DNA of 64,000 nt from a bacterium (GTDB lineage Bacteria; Gemmatimonadota; Gemmatimonadetes; Longimicrobiales; RSA9): positions 1-64,000 of the forward strand of contig QGVH01000012.1 of NCBI GenBank assembly GCA_003242735.1, written 5' to 3'. The notes below the pieces were generated by a model, which had not been told where the DNA came from, searched no databases, and saw only the letters and a program-made list of their open reading frames with translations. The position numbers were made by a program, and so were the translations under genes. Shown piece after piece: positions 25,187 to 33,673 of the stretch; the first letter of the stretch is position 1, and each line of letters starts with the position of its first letter.

Positions 25187-26844
25187 GGCGTCCCACGGTG
25201 CGCTACCCCACGCGCTCGGAGGTGGACTTCGTCATCGTGGGCTCGGGCGCGGCGGGCGGCGTGCTCGCCAAGGAGCTGGCGGAGAGAGGCTTCCACGTCG
25301 TGGTCCTGGAACAGGGGCCCTACCGCCAGCCCGGCGAGTTCCGCCACGACGAGCTCGCGAGCTGGTACACCGCCGAGGTGCTGGGCTCGCCGCAGGACCA
25401 TCCCCAGACGTTCCGGCGCACGGAGCACGAGCAGGCGCGGGTGCGGCAGCACGGGCCGCCACCCCTCCTGTTCGCGCGCTGCGTGGGCGGCAGCACGGTT
25501 CTCTTCACGGGGAACTACTGGCGCTTCCACGAGATCGACTTCGTCGAGCGCAGCCGGTGGGGGCCGATCGCCGGCACCGGCTTCGCCGACTGGCCGATCA
25601 CCTACGCGGAGCTGGAGCCGTACTACACGAAGGTGGAATGGGAGATCGGCGTGTCCGGGACGCCGGGGCCGCATGACCCGCCGCGGTCGCGGCCCTACCC
25701 GTTGCCGCCGCTGCCGGTGAAGTCCTCCGGCGTACTGCTCGAGCAGGGCGCACGCAAGCTGGGCTGGAAGCCGTTCCCCGCGCCGCTGGCCATCCTCTCG
25801 CGCCCCTATCGGGGGCGGGCGGCCTGCATCCATTGCGGCTTCTGCATGATGTACGGCTGCGAGGTCGGCGCGAAGTCTTCGGCCCTCGCGACGATGATCC
25901 CCCGGGCCGAGGCGACCGGCCGCTGCGAGGTGCGGGCGCAATGCACGGTCTTCCGCATCGAGACGGATGCCCGCGGACGAGCGCGCCGCGTGCTCTACTG
26001 GGACGCCGACGGCCGCGAGCACGCACAGCGCGCCCGCGCCGTCATCCTCGCCGCCAACGGCGCCGAGACGCCCAGACTGCTGCTCCTGTCCGAGTCCAGC
26101 CTCTTCCCGCACGGGCTCGCCAACTCCAGCGGGAAGGTGGGCAAGTACCTGATGTTCAACGGTCAGGCGTACGCGTACGGCCTGTTCGAGCACCCGCTCA
26201 ACGAGTACAAGAGCGTCCAGGTCACGCGCGTCGTGCACGACTTCTACGACGCGGACCCGGCGCGCGGCTTCTACGGCGGCGGCGCCATCGATGCGCGCTT
26301 CTCCTTCGGCCCCGCGATGTTCGCGCTCTTCGGCATGCCGCTGGACGCCCCGCAGTGGGGACCCGAGTTCAAACGCAACCTGAGGGAGTACTTCACGCGC
26401 ACGGTGGAGATCAACGCGCACACCACGTCGCTGCCGCTGGAGTCGAACAGCATCTCGCTGGACCCGGACGTGAAGGATCGCTGGGGCCGGCCGGCGATCC
26501 GGGTGACCTACAGGGACCACCCGGACGACCTCGCGACCATGCGCTTCCTCCAGGAACGGGCTCGCGAACTGCTCGAGGCGGCGGGCGCGCGGCGGATCTG
26601 GACCGTGCCCGTCTCCGAGTCGCTCGGCGGCGCCCACCTGCTCGGCACGTGCCGTATGGGCGACGACCCGCGCGAATCCGTGGTGGACCGCGACCACCGC
26701 GCGCACGACGTGCCCAACCTCTTCATCTGCGACGGCAGCAGCTTCGTCACCTCGGGCCGCGGGCAGCCGACCATGACGATCCAGGCGCTGGCGTTCCGGG
26801 CAGCGGAGCGCATCGCGGCGTTCGCGGCGAGAGGCGAGATCTGA
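25183..26844 (+). CDS. GMC-family FAD oxidoreductase (gluconate dehydrogenase large-subunit type)
   Basis: The 553-residue flavoprotein starts with a dinucleotide-binding fold (VDFVIVGSGAAGG, then VVVLEQGPY). A GMC signature GGSTVLFTGNYWRF follows, then a Cys-rich segment CIHCGFCMMYGC near residue 214 typical of the gluconate/sorbose-type branch. The C-terminal domain holds the HLLGTCRMG active site and GQPTMTIQALAFR. It should oxidise a sugar or sugar acid in the periplasm after hitchhiking on the Tat signal of its partner. The substrate is not readable from sequence. It is coupled to the preceding subunit by ATGA. Confidence 0.9.
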   Translation: MRRPTVRYPTRSEVDFVIVGSGAAGGVLAKELAERGFHVVVLEQGPYRQPGEFRHDELASWYTAEVLGSPQDHPQTFRRTEHEQARVRQHGPPPLLFARCVGGSTVLFTGNYWRFHEIDFVERSRWGPIAGTGFADWPITYAELEPYYTKVEWEIGVSGTPGPHDPPRSRPYPLPPLPVKSSGVLLEQGARKLGWKPFPAPLAILSRPYRGRAACIHCGFCMMYGCEVGAKSSALATMIPRAEATGRCEVRAQCTVFRIETDARGRARRVLYWDADGREHAQRARAVILAANGAETPRLLLLSESSLFPHGLANSSGKVGKYLMFNGQAYAYGLFEHPLNEYKSVQVTRVVHDFYDADPARGFYGGGAIDARFSFGPAMFALFGMPLDAPQWGPEFKRNLREYFTRTVEINAHTTSLPLESNSISLDPDVKDRWGRPAIRVTYRDHPDDLATMRFLQERARELLEAAGARRIWTVPVSESLGGAHLLGTCRMGDDPRESVVDRDHRAHDVPNLFICDGSSFVTSGRGQPTMTIQALAFRAAERIAAFAARGEI

Positions 26845-26887
26845 GCCGGCGCCACGGTCCTCCGGAGGCCACGCTGGACCGGACGGA

Positions 26888-26927
26888 GAGCGCCCTCCGC
26901 GTGGCGGACAGCCACGGGAGGGCGCTC
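26888..26927. terminator. Bidirectional hairpin between GMC gene and nrdJ
   Basis: An 11-base perfect outer stem (GAGCGCCCTCC at 26888-26898 with GGAGGGCGCTC at 26917-26927) continues, after one bulged base, into a 6-base inner stem closed by the loop GGACA. No T tract follows on either strand. It lies between convergent genes and probably ends both transcripts. Confidence 0.6.
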
Positions 26928-26976
26928 CGGATCGACGGTCACGGAGACCGGCCAGAGCCGGCGCCGCCACCGACAC

Positions 26977-29529
26977 TCAGCCGCACTCGCTGTAGCCGCA
27001 CGACGGGCACTTCATGCAGCCCTCCATGTAGACCAGCTCGGAGGCGCATTCGGGGCAGGCGCCCGTGAGCGTCGCACCGGGATCGTAGGCCAGGAAGTCG
27101 AACCGGGTCTGGGCCTGCGGCTGCGGCCGGGCGCCGCCCATCCCGGAGCCGGCCCCCACCGGCTGCATGATCGGCAGCTCCTCCTGCACGCCCTCCTTCT
27201 CGCGCATGTGCTGCGCAATGGCCTGCGCGATGGCGTCCGGCACCGACAGCACCTTGTTGGGCCCGACGCCGACGGCGCGGTCGCACGAGATGCCACGAAG
27301 CTGCTGGTGGATGTCGGTGATGGGGATCCCGCTCCGGAGCGCGAGCGAGATCAGCCGCCCGATCGCCTCCACATCCGCCATCGCCGCGCCGCCCGCCTTG
27401 CCGAGGGTGGCGAACAACTCGAACGGCCGGCCCTGGTCATCCTCGTTGATGGTGACGTAGAGGTCGCCGAGCGGGCTGGGCATGCGACGCGTGGTGCCCC
27501 GCAGCACATCGGGCCGCGACCGCTTCTGACGCCGCCGCTGATGCCGCGCCTCCTCCTCTTCGAGCCGCTTGCGCAGCTCCTCGTTCTCGTGCTGGAGACG
27601 GTGCAGCTGCTCCCGCGCGTCCGCGAGCTGCGCCTCGAGGTCCGCCGCCTTCGCTGCCGCGCTCGCCACCTCCTTGGCCGTCTTGCCGGTGGACAGCACC
27701 TGCGCCGGGCGAGAGCCGTCGCGGTAGACGGTCACGCCCTTGCAGCCCAGCTCGTACGCCATGAGGTAGATCTTGCGGACGTCCTCCTCCGTCGCCTCCT
27801 GCGGGAAGTTGCACGTCTTCGAGATCGCCGAGTCCACGAACTCCTGGAAGGCGGCCTGCATGCGGATGTGCCACTCCGGCGTCACGTCGTGCGCCGTGAC
27901 GAAGACACGCTGGACATCGGCCGGCACTTCGTCGAAGTGGATGTGGCCCTCCTCGGCGATCCGCCGCATCAGCTCGTCGGAGTACCAGCCCTGCTCCTTG
28001 GCGATGCGCACGAAATCCTTGTTCACGTCCGGCATCAGCACGCCGGCCTGGTTGCGCATGAACGCCACGGCGAACAGCGGCTCGATGCCGCCCGAGCAGT
28101 CCGCGATGATCGAGATCGTGCCGGTCGGCGCGATCGTGGTGACGTTGCAGTTGCGCAGACGGCGCATCGGCCGGATGCGCGAGCCGTCCGCCGCCCGCGC
28201 ACAGGTCTCGTCCGGACCCCAGATGCTGCGCTCCCATTCCGGGAACACGCCGCGCTGCTCGGCCAGCCGCTCCGACTCGCGCTTCGCCTCGTCATCGACG
28301 AAGTGCATGAGGCGCCGTGCGAGCCGGATCGCTTCCTCGCTGTTGTACGGAACGCCCACGCGCACCAGCAGGTCGGCCCAGCCCATGATGCCGAGCCCGA
28401 TGCGCCGGATCCGGTCCGCCAATTCCCGGATCTCCGGCAGCGGGTAGTTGTTGGCGTCGATGACGTTGTCCAGGAAGTGCGTCGCCAGGTGCACCGTCTG
28501 GCGCAGCCCGTCCCAGTCCACCCGCTCCTCCACCGGCGTGCCGGGCGTCCAGTCGGTCCGCGCGAACGCGCCGACGTTCACCGACCCGAGGTTGCACACG
28601 TCGTACGGCAGCAGCGGCTGCTCGCCGCACGGGTTCGTGGCCTCGTACTGGCCCAGGTGTGGCACCGGGTTGTACGCGTTCGCCCGATCGATGAAGAACA
28701 CGCCCGGCTCGCCCGTGGCCCATGCTCCCTTCACGATCAGGTCGAAGATCTCCCGTGCATCCTCGTACCTCACCACCTGACCCGTGCGCGGGTTCACGAG
28801 CGGGTACTTCTCGCCCCTCTTCACCGCCTCCATGAAGGCATCCGTGACCGCCACCGAGATGTTGAAGTTCGTCACCTGCGTCACGTCCTCCTTGCAGGTG
28901 ATGAACTCCCGGATGTCGGGGTGGTCCACGCGCAGGATGCCCATGTTCGCGCCGCGCCGGGTGCCGCCCTGCTTCACCACCTCCGTGGACGCGTCGTACA
29001 GCTTCATGAAGCTCACCGGCCCGCTGGCCACGCCCATCGTCGAGCGCACCACATCACCCGCGGGGCGCAGGCGGCTGAACGAGAAGCCCGTCCCGCCGCC
29101 CGACTGGTGCACCAGCGCCATGGCGCGCAGCGTGTCGTAGATCCCATCCTTGCCGTTGGACAGCGCGTCCTCCACCGGCAGGACGAAGCACGCCGAGAGC
29201 TGGCCCAGCGGACGCCCCGCGTTCATGAGCGTGGGCGAGTTGGGCTCGAAGAGCCGCGTCGTCATCAGCCGGTAGAACTCGCGGGCCAGCGCCTCGACCG
29301 CGCCGGGGCTGGCGCCGTAGCGCTCGTCCACGGCCGCGATCACCCGGGCGACCCGCCAGAACATCTCCTCCGGCTCCTCGATCGGCCGCCCCGTCTCGTC
29401 CTTCCGGAGGTAGCGGCGAGCGAGGATGATCCGCGCGTTGTCCGACAACTGGGCGGGCGGCAGGTCGTCGGGCAGAGGCGGGGAGCTGGGGAAGCCGGGC
29501 CTGTTCGCGAGGGCGGTGTCGCGGTCCAT
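26977..29529 (-). CDS. nrdJ: Adenosylcobalamin-dependent (class II) ribonucleotide reductase
   Basis: NrdJ reduces ribonucleotides to deoxyribonucleotides with a B12-generated thiyl radical, independently of oxygen. The 850-residue protein shows LSACFVLPVEDAL, SGGGTGFSFSRLR, the active-site NPCGEQPLLPYDVCNLGSVNV and RNCNVTTIAPTGTISII. The C-terminal redox and zinc-like cysteines are CPEC, CMKCPSC and the final ECG. Residues 627-671 form a highly charged predicted coiled coil between the barrel and the C-terminal domain. ATG 29529 has GAGGAG upstream. The promoter at 29663-29691 and possible NrdR sites lie 110-160 bases upstream. Confidence 0.95.
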   Translation of the reverse strand: MDRDTALANRPGFPSSPPLPDDLPPAQLSDNARIILARRYLRKDETGRPIEEPEEMFWRVARVIAAVDERYGASPGAVEALAREFYRLMTTRLFEPNSPTLMNAGRPLGQLSACFVLPVEDALSNGKDGIYDTLRAMALVHQSGGGTGFSFSRLRPAGDVVRSTMGVASGPVSFMKLYDASTEVVKQGGTRRGANMGILRVDHPDIREFITCKEDVTQVTNFNISVAVTDAFMEAVKRGEKYPLVNPRTGQVVRYEDAREIFDLIVKGAWATGEPGVFFIDRANAYNPVPHLGQYEATNPCGEQPLLPYDVCNLGSVNVGAFARTDWTPGTPVEERVDWDGLRQTVHLATHFLDNVIDANNYPLPEIRELADRIRRIGLGIMGWADLLVRVGVPYNSEEAIRLARRLMHFVDDEAKRESERLAEQRGVFPEWERSIWGPDETCARAADGSRIRPMRRLRNCNVTTIAPTGTISIIADCSGGIEPLFAVAFMRNQAGVLMPDVNKDFVRIAKEQGWYSDELMRRIAEEGHIHFDEVPADVQRVFVTAHDVTPEWHIRMQAAFQEFVDSAISKTCNFPQEATEEDVRKIYLMAYELGCKGVTVYRDGSRPAQVLSTGKTAKEVASAAAKAADLEAQLADAREQLHRLQHENEELRKRLEEEEARHQRRRQKRSRPDVLRGTTRRMPSPLGDLYVTINEDDQGRPFELFATLGKAGGAAMADVEAIGRLISLALRSGIPITDIHQQLRGISCDRAVGVGPNKVLSVPDAIAQAIAQHMREKEGVQEELPIMQPVGAGSGMGGARPQPQAQTRFDFLAYDPGATLTGACPECASELVYMEGCMKCPSCGYSECG

Positions 29530-29638
29530 GGGTTCTCCTCGATTCAACGCTGTAAGGAAAAAAGACGGGTAGCCGTCAGGACGACCTTGCTCCAGGGGCG
29601 GCCTCCGTCGGGACGCCGCCCGGGACCTGCTCCGGGTC

Positions 29639-29688
29639 CACCCAATATGTTGGGGGGCGGCAATGATACCACCGCGAGATGTGGTGGT
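29639..29688 (-). promoter_or_regulatory. Possible pair of NrdR boxes
   Basis: Two imperfect palindromes lie in the nrdJ promoter: CCCAATATGTTGGG (29641-29654) and ACCACC-N9-GGTGGT (29668-29688). Their centres are about 30.5 bases apart, three helical turns, which is the spacing of NrdR box pairs. One overlaps the transcription start region and the other the -35/-10 spacer. The match of the second box to the NrdR consensus is weak, so the assignment rests on placement, gene identity and spacing. Confidence 0.4.
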
Positions 29689-29691
29689 CAA
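29663..29691 (-). promoter_or_regulatory. Sigma-70-type promoter of nrdJ
   Basis: On the minus strand TTGACC (29691-29686) is followed after exactly 17 bases by TATCAT (29668-29663). It lies about 134 bases before the nrdJ ATG and points toward it. An untranslated leader of about 125 bases is implied. I looked for a cobalamin riboswitch in it and saw no B12 box. Confidence 0.75.
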
Positions 29692-29800
29692 GCCTCTCGT
29701 CAGGGGCGCAAATCTTGTACCCCCGAACGGCCGCGCCGCTCCTCCGGACGGCACGGGACCGGCAGGCCGATCGGGGGCGCGGACGGCAAAAGGGGGCCCG

Positions 29801-30466
29801 GTGGCCAAACGGGAGTTCCACATTGGCGCGGTCCTGCGGCGGGTCAGGCGGGCGGTGGCGGGGCTGCCGAAGGCGGCGCTGTTCGAGCTGGCCGAGGCGG
29901 GGCACCGGACGGTGTTCGAACAGGTCGCGGCGTGCATCATCTCGACGCGGACGCGGGACGAGGTGACGCTGGCGGCTGCGCAGCGTCTGTTCGCTGCGGC
30001 GCGGACGCCGGCGGCGGCGGCACGGCTGGGGGTGGTGGGGCTGGATGCGCGGATCCGGGGCTGCACGTTCCACGAACGGAAGGCCGCGCAGATCCACGAG
30101 ATCGCGCGGCGGGCGCTCGCGGAGCGCGGCGGTGACCTGCCCTGTGACGAGGAGGTGCTGCGGTCGCTGCCGGGAGTCGGTGCGAAGTGCGCGAACCTGG
30201 TGCTGGCCATTGCGTGCGGGCAGCCGCGGATCGGCGTGGACGTCCACGTGCACCGGGTGACGAACCGGTGGGGCTACGTGCGGACGAGCCGACCGGAGGC
30301 GACAGCCAGGGCGCTGGCAGAGAAGCTGCCGCGTCGCTACTGGGTGGAGATCAACCGGCTGCTGGTGCCCTTCGGCAAGCACATCTGCACGGGCCGGTTG
30401 CCGCGCTGCTCCACGTGTCCCGTGCTCGAGTACTGCCGGCAGGTCGGTGTAGAGGCACACCGGTGA
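29801..30466 (+). CDS. nth: Endonuclease III (DNA glycosylase/AP lyase)
   Basis: Nth removes oxidised pyrimidines and cuts the abasic strand. The 221-residue protein has the helix-hairpin-helix LPGVGAK with catalytic Lys129, Asp147 in VDVHVHRV, and a [4Fe-4S] loop with Cys196, 203, 206 and 212 in the C-x6-C-x2-C-x5-C pattern. GTG 29801 (VAKREFHIGAVL) with an AGGGGG element upstream is the best start; the open frame extends 46 codons further upstream but the extra sequence looks non-coding. It is divergent from nrdJ. Confidence 0.9.
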   Translation: MAKREFHIGAVLRRVRRAVAGLPKAALFELAEAGHRTVFEQVAACIISTRTRDEVTLAAAQRLFAAARTPAAAARLGVVGLDARIRGCTFHERKAAQIHEIARRALAERGGDLPCDEEVLRSLPGVGAKCANLVLAIACGQPRIGVDVHVHRVTNRWGYVRTSRPEATARALAEKLPRRYWVEINRLLVPFGKHICTGRLPRCSTCPVLEYCRQVGVEAHR

Positions 30467-30580
30467 GCGCATACCGGCGTGAACCCACCCTCGACCCGGG
30501 GCCGTCCGTCCTCCGCGCCGGAAACCGGTCGGCGCAGGTCGTGGCCGCGACCCTCGCAGCGCGGGAGGAGGTGACCCGCC

Positions 30581-33500
30581 TCAGAACGACGGGCCGACCC
30601 GGACGTAGAACACCGGTTCGTCTGCGGGGCCTTGGAGCGGCGCCGCGACGCCGCCGCGGACTCGGAACGGCGAGCCGAACAGGAGGCCCAGGTCGAGCGC
30701 CAGCTCCCCGCCCGCGCTGACCAGCGGCGTCTCGTCCTCGCCGGCGAGGGCACAGGCCCAGGAGCGGCGCTCCTCGGGGCGGGTGCACCAGGCGCGCCCG
30801 GCGTCCACGAAGAGGGCGCCGGAGAGGCGGTCCAAGTAGAACGGGAACAGCCGCGCGCCGCGGTCGATGAGGGCGACCGGGAACCGGTACTCGACGCTGG
30901 CGGACCATGCGCGGGTGCCGCGCCGCACCTTGTCCGGGAAGCCGCGCACGGGGAGGAACAGCGCGCGGGTGCCGATGGTCCCGAAGCCCAGGTCCAACGT
31001 CGTGCCGGACGCGCCGCCCAGGTCCACGAGGCTCGCGCCCGGGCCCTCGCGCCAGACGGCGCTCGCGCGCAGGGCAAGGACGTGGTTGGCGAAACCGAAG
31101 GCGGGGATCGCCTTGTACACGGCGCCCCACGCCGTGGCCTCGTCGTAGCTCCGGTCGGCGACCCCGGACGGGTCGGTGTCCCATCGGCGGCGCGCGGTGA
31201 CGGTGAGCGAGACGCCGTCCTCCCGGCTGATGGAGTAGGAGTAGAGCCGCGCGTTGCCGAACGAGACGCGGGCGAAGGCGCCGACGAGCCTGTCGTAGTC
31301 GTCCGTGAGGCGCAGGTCCGGCGCATCTTCGATGAAGAACCGCTCCTGCACGTGCTCGGCGCCGAGCGTGAGCGAGGCGGCGGTGCGCCAGCGCCTGCGG
31401 AGCACGGTAGCAGACACGGAGACGATGTCTTCGCGTGAGACGACGTCGCCGGGGCCGCCGTCCGGCAGCCGCACGGACCCGGCGTGATCCCATTCGCGGG
31501 ACGCACTCAGCCCGAGGACGGGGTTGCCGAGTCCGGCCCACGCGTAGGAGAGGCCGCCCGCGAAGCGGGGCTCATCGCGGTTCACCGTGATGGCGGCGTA
31601 GGCGCTGTAGGCGTGGCGGCCGACCAGGTCCTCGCCAAACGTGCTCGCACCGACGAAGAAGCCCGGCGCGCCCTCATCGTAGGCGAGAGGCAACCATGCG
31701 CGTGGCAGGAGCGTGGGCAATGCCGAGTACGCACGCGCCTCGCCGCCCTGCCCTTCTCCGGGCGCCGAGCCGGGCCGCGGCAGGATCGCGTCGCCGTCCT
31801 CGGCGGCGAAGGCGAGTGCCCGCGGCGGGACCGGGTGCCACGTGGTCGTGTCGAACGGGATCCGCTCGATGCGGTAGCCGTCCGCGTGGTAACCCGCGAA
31901 GTAGATCCAGCGGCCGTCCGGCGAGACGTCCGGGAAGAACGCGCCGGTGAGGACGCGGGTGACCTGGCGCAAAGCGTTCGCCTCGTCTTCCGCGGCGAGG
32001 TCGTAGGCGAACAGGTCGGGGATGCCGCTCCTGTCGGAGGAGAAGATCACGTAGCGGCCGTCGGGCGACCACGCCGGGGCCGTGTCCAGGGCGCGGTCGC
32101 GCGTGAGCTCTCGCTGCACGCGGCCCAGCGTGTCCAGCACCACCACGTCGTACAGACCGCCGGGCAGCCATCGGCTGACGGCGATACGCGTGCCGTCCGG
32201 CGACCAGCGCGGCAGCGCCCACTCGGCCGCCGGATCTTCCGCGTGCAGCTCCCGCAGCTCTCCGGTCTCGAGGTCGTAGACGACGAGGCGTGTTCTGCCT
32301 TCGCCGCGCTGGACCGCGACCACACGGCGCTCGTCCGGCGCGACATCGGGCTCGGAGAGCCGCGCCGCGTGTGTGAGGCGCTGCTCCGCGCCGTTCGGGG
32401 CCACCCGGTAGAGGTCGTGGACCATGCGGTGCTGGTCCACGAGCTCGAGCTGCGCGATGAGCAGCGAACCATCGGGGAGCCAGGCGGAAGGGCCGCTGCC
32501 GTTGCGCCTCGCCAGCGTGCGGACCTCGCCGGTCTCGGGATCGAGCACCCGCGTGGCGCTGGCGCTGCGGCCGTCCACGTCGGCGAAGGCGACGCGGCCG
32601 TCTGCCGCGACACGCGGGTAGAGCGTCGAGTATCCGCCGGACGTGAGCGACTCCGACTGTGTCAGCCCCTCTGCACGAAGCGAATCGGCGAGGCGTGTGT
32701 AGCGGGCGACCAGCTCACTGCGCCACGCCTCCCACTCCGCGGTGAAACTCGTGCCGGTCGCCTTCCGGCCGATGCGGTCGAACGCGACTGTCGGCGGGAT
32801 GACCGCGCCTGCGGTCCGGCCCACGATCTCCCTCAGGACCTCCGGGCCGTGACGCCGGGCGAGGTGGTCGAGGAACATCGAGCCGTAGACGTAGGAGCGG
32901 TACCCCACCGGCCACCGGGGCCCGTAGCCGCTCGCCTGGTCAATGGACTCGAAGCGGCCCTCGAGCACCGCCGTGCGCAGGATCATTTCGTGGAGCGGGC
33001 CGTGCACCCGGCCGAGGCCCGTGAGGCGCGACTCGTAGTACGTGGCAAGGCCCTCAATGGACCACTGCGGCGTCCCGATCACCGGGAACAGGGGCCAGCC
33101 CGTGGGCACGCGGCCGAAGATGCTCCGGCCGACGCGGCCCACCAGGCCCGCGCGGTCCATGTGGAAGATGTGCACGAGCTCGTGTGCGATGACGAGCTCG
33201 ACCCAGTCACGGGTGTAGCCGAGCCCGATGTCGTCCACCGGGGGCGTCGCGTAGACGACGATGCGGTTGGACGGGAACGGCGTCGCGAAGCCGTTGGTGA
33301 CGTCCGCGTCGGCCGTGAGCAGGATGTCGATGACGCCGCGCGGCCCCGGGCCCAGCTCGCGGGCGAGCTGCGCGTACGTCGCCTCCGCGCGCTCGGCGGC
33401 ATGACGAGCGAGCGCCTCGAGGCCCGGCGAGAAGGTGATGCGGAAGCGCTCGGTGCGGAACGTCTGCCAGTTCTCGTGGGGCGGGACCTGTGCGGCGGCG

Positions 33501-33589
33501 CGGGTCGCGCTGGCGCAGGCGAGCGCGACGGCGAGCGCGGCGGTGGCGCAGGCCGGATAGACGGGCGGACGGCGTCGCAACCACATCAT
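30581..33589 (-). CDS. Metallopeptidase-PD40 propeller-outer membrane barrel protein
   Basis: The 1002-residue exported protein has a signal to about residue 34. A gluzincin-like domain follows, with HELVH at 136-140 and the third ligand Glu179 in WSIEGLATYYES. A TolB-like PD40 propeller comes next, with repeats carrying WSPDG such as PRWSPDGTRIAVSR, PAWSPDGRYVIFSSD and DVSPDGRWIYFAG. The C-terminal 300 residues or so resemble an Omp85/surface-antigen barrel ending in VGPSF with a terminal Phe. This suggests an outer-membrane-anchored periplasmic peptidase. It is probably transcribed alone; convergent with nth. Confidence 0.8.
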   Translation of the reverse strand: MMWLRRRPPVYPACATAALAVALACASATRAAAQVPPHENWQTFRTERFRITFSPGLEALARHAAERAEATYAQLARELGPGPRGVIDILLTADADVTNGFATPFPSNRIVVYATPPVDDIGLGYTRDWVELVIAHELVHIFHMDRAGLVGRVGRSIFGRVPTGWPLFPVIGTPQWSIEGLATYYESRLTGLGRVHGPLHEMILRTAVLEGRFESIDQASGYGPRWPVGYRSYVYGSMFLDHLARRHGPEVLREIVGRTAGAVIPPTVAFDRIGRKATGTSFTAEWEAWRSELVARYTRLADSLRAEGLTQSESLTSGGYSTLYPRVAADGRVAFADVDGRSASATRVLDPETGEVRTLARRNGSGPSAWLPDGSLLIAQLELVDQHRMVHDLYRVAPNGAEQRLTHAARLSEPDVAPDERRVVAVQRGEGRTRLVVYDLETGELRELHAEDPAAEWALPRWSPDGTRIAVSRWLPGGLYDVVVLDTLGRVQRELTRDRALDTAPAWSPDGRYVIFSSDRSGIPDLFAYDLAAEDEANALRQVTRVLTGAFFPDVSPDGRWIYFAGYHADGYRIERIPFDTTTWHPVPPRALAFAAEDGDAILPRPGSAPGEGQGGEARAYSALPTLLPRAWLPLAYDEGAPGFFVGASTFGEDLVGRHAYSAYAAITVNRDEPRFAGGLSYAWAGLGNPVLGLSASREWDHAGSVRLPDGGPGDVVSREDIVSVSATVLRRRWRTAASLTLGAEHVQERFFIEDAPDLRLTDDYDRLVGAFARVSFGNARLYSYSISREDGVSLTVTARRRWDTDPSGVADRSYDEATAWGAVYKAIPAFGFANHVLALRASAVWREGPGASLVDLGGASGTTLDLGFGTIGTRALFLPVRGFPDKVRRGTRAWSASVEYRFPVALIDRGARLFPFYLDRLSGALFVDAGRAWCTRPEERRSWACALAGEDETPLVSAGGELALDLGLLFGSPFRVRGGVAAPLQGPADEPVFYVRVGPSF

Positions 33590-33673
33590 GTGAGACTCGA
33601 GCGTTCGGGGCCGTGTGCTCCTGGCGGCAGCGCAGCGTCGGCGGCGTCACCCCTCCGCGGAGGGAGCCGTGCC

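Noticed and set aside
29530..29665. Cobalamin riboswitch in the nrdJ leader
   Set aside because: Class II reductase leaders can carry one, but no B12 box or typical paired core was seen in the leader of about 125 bases.
27208..30135. A plus-strand open frame opposite nrdJ
   Set aside because: The minus strand encodes an unmistakable ribonucleotide reductase; the antisense product is rich in His/Arg/Val and has no family character.
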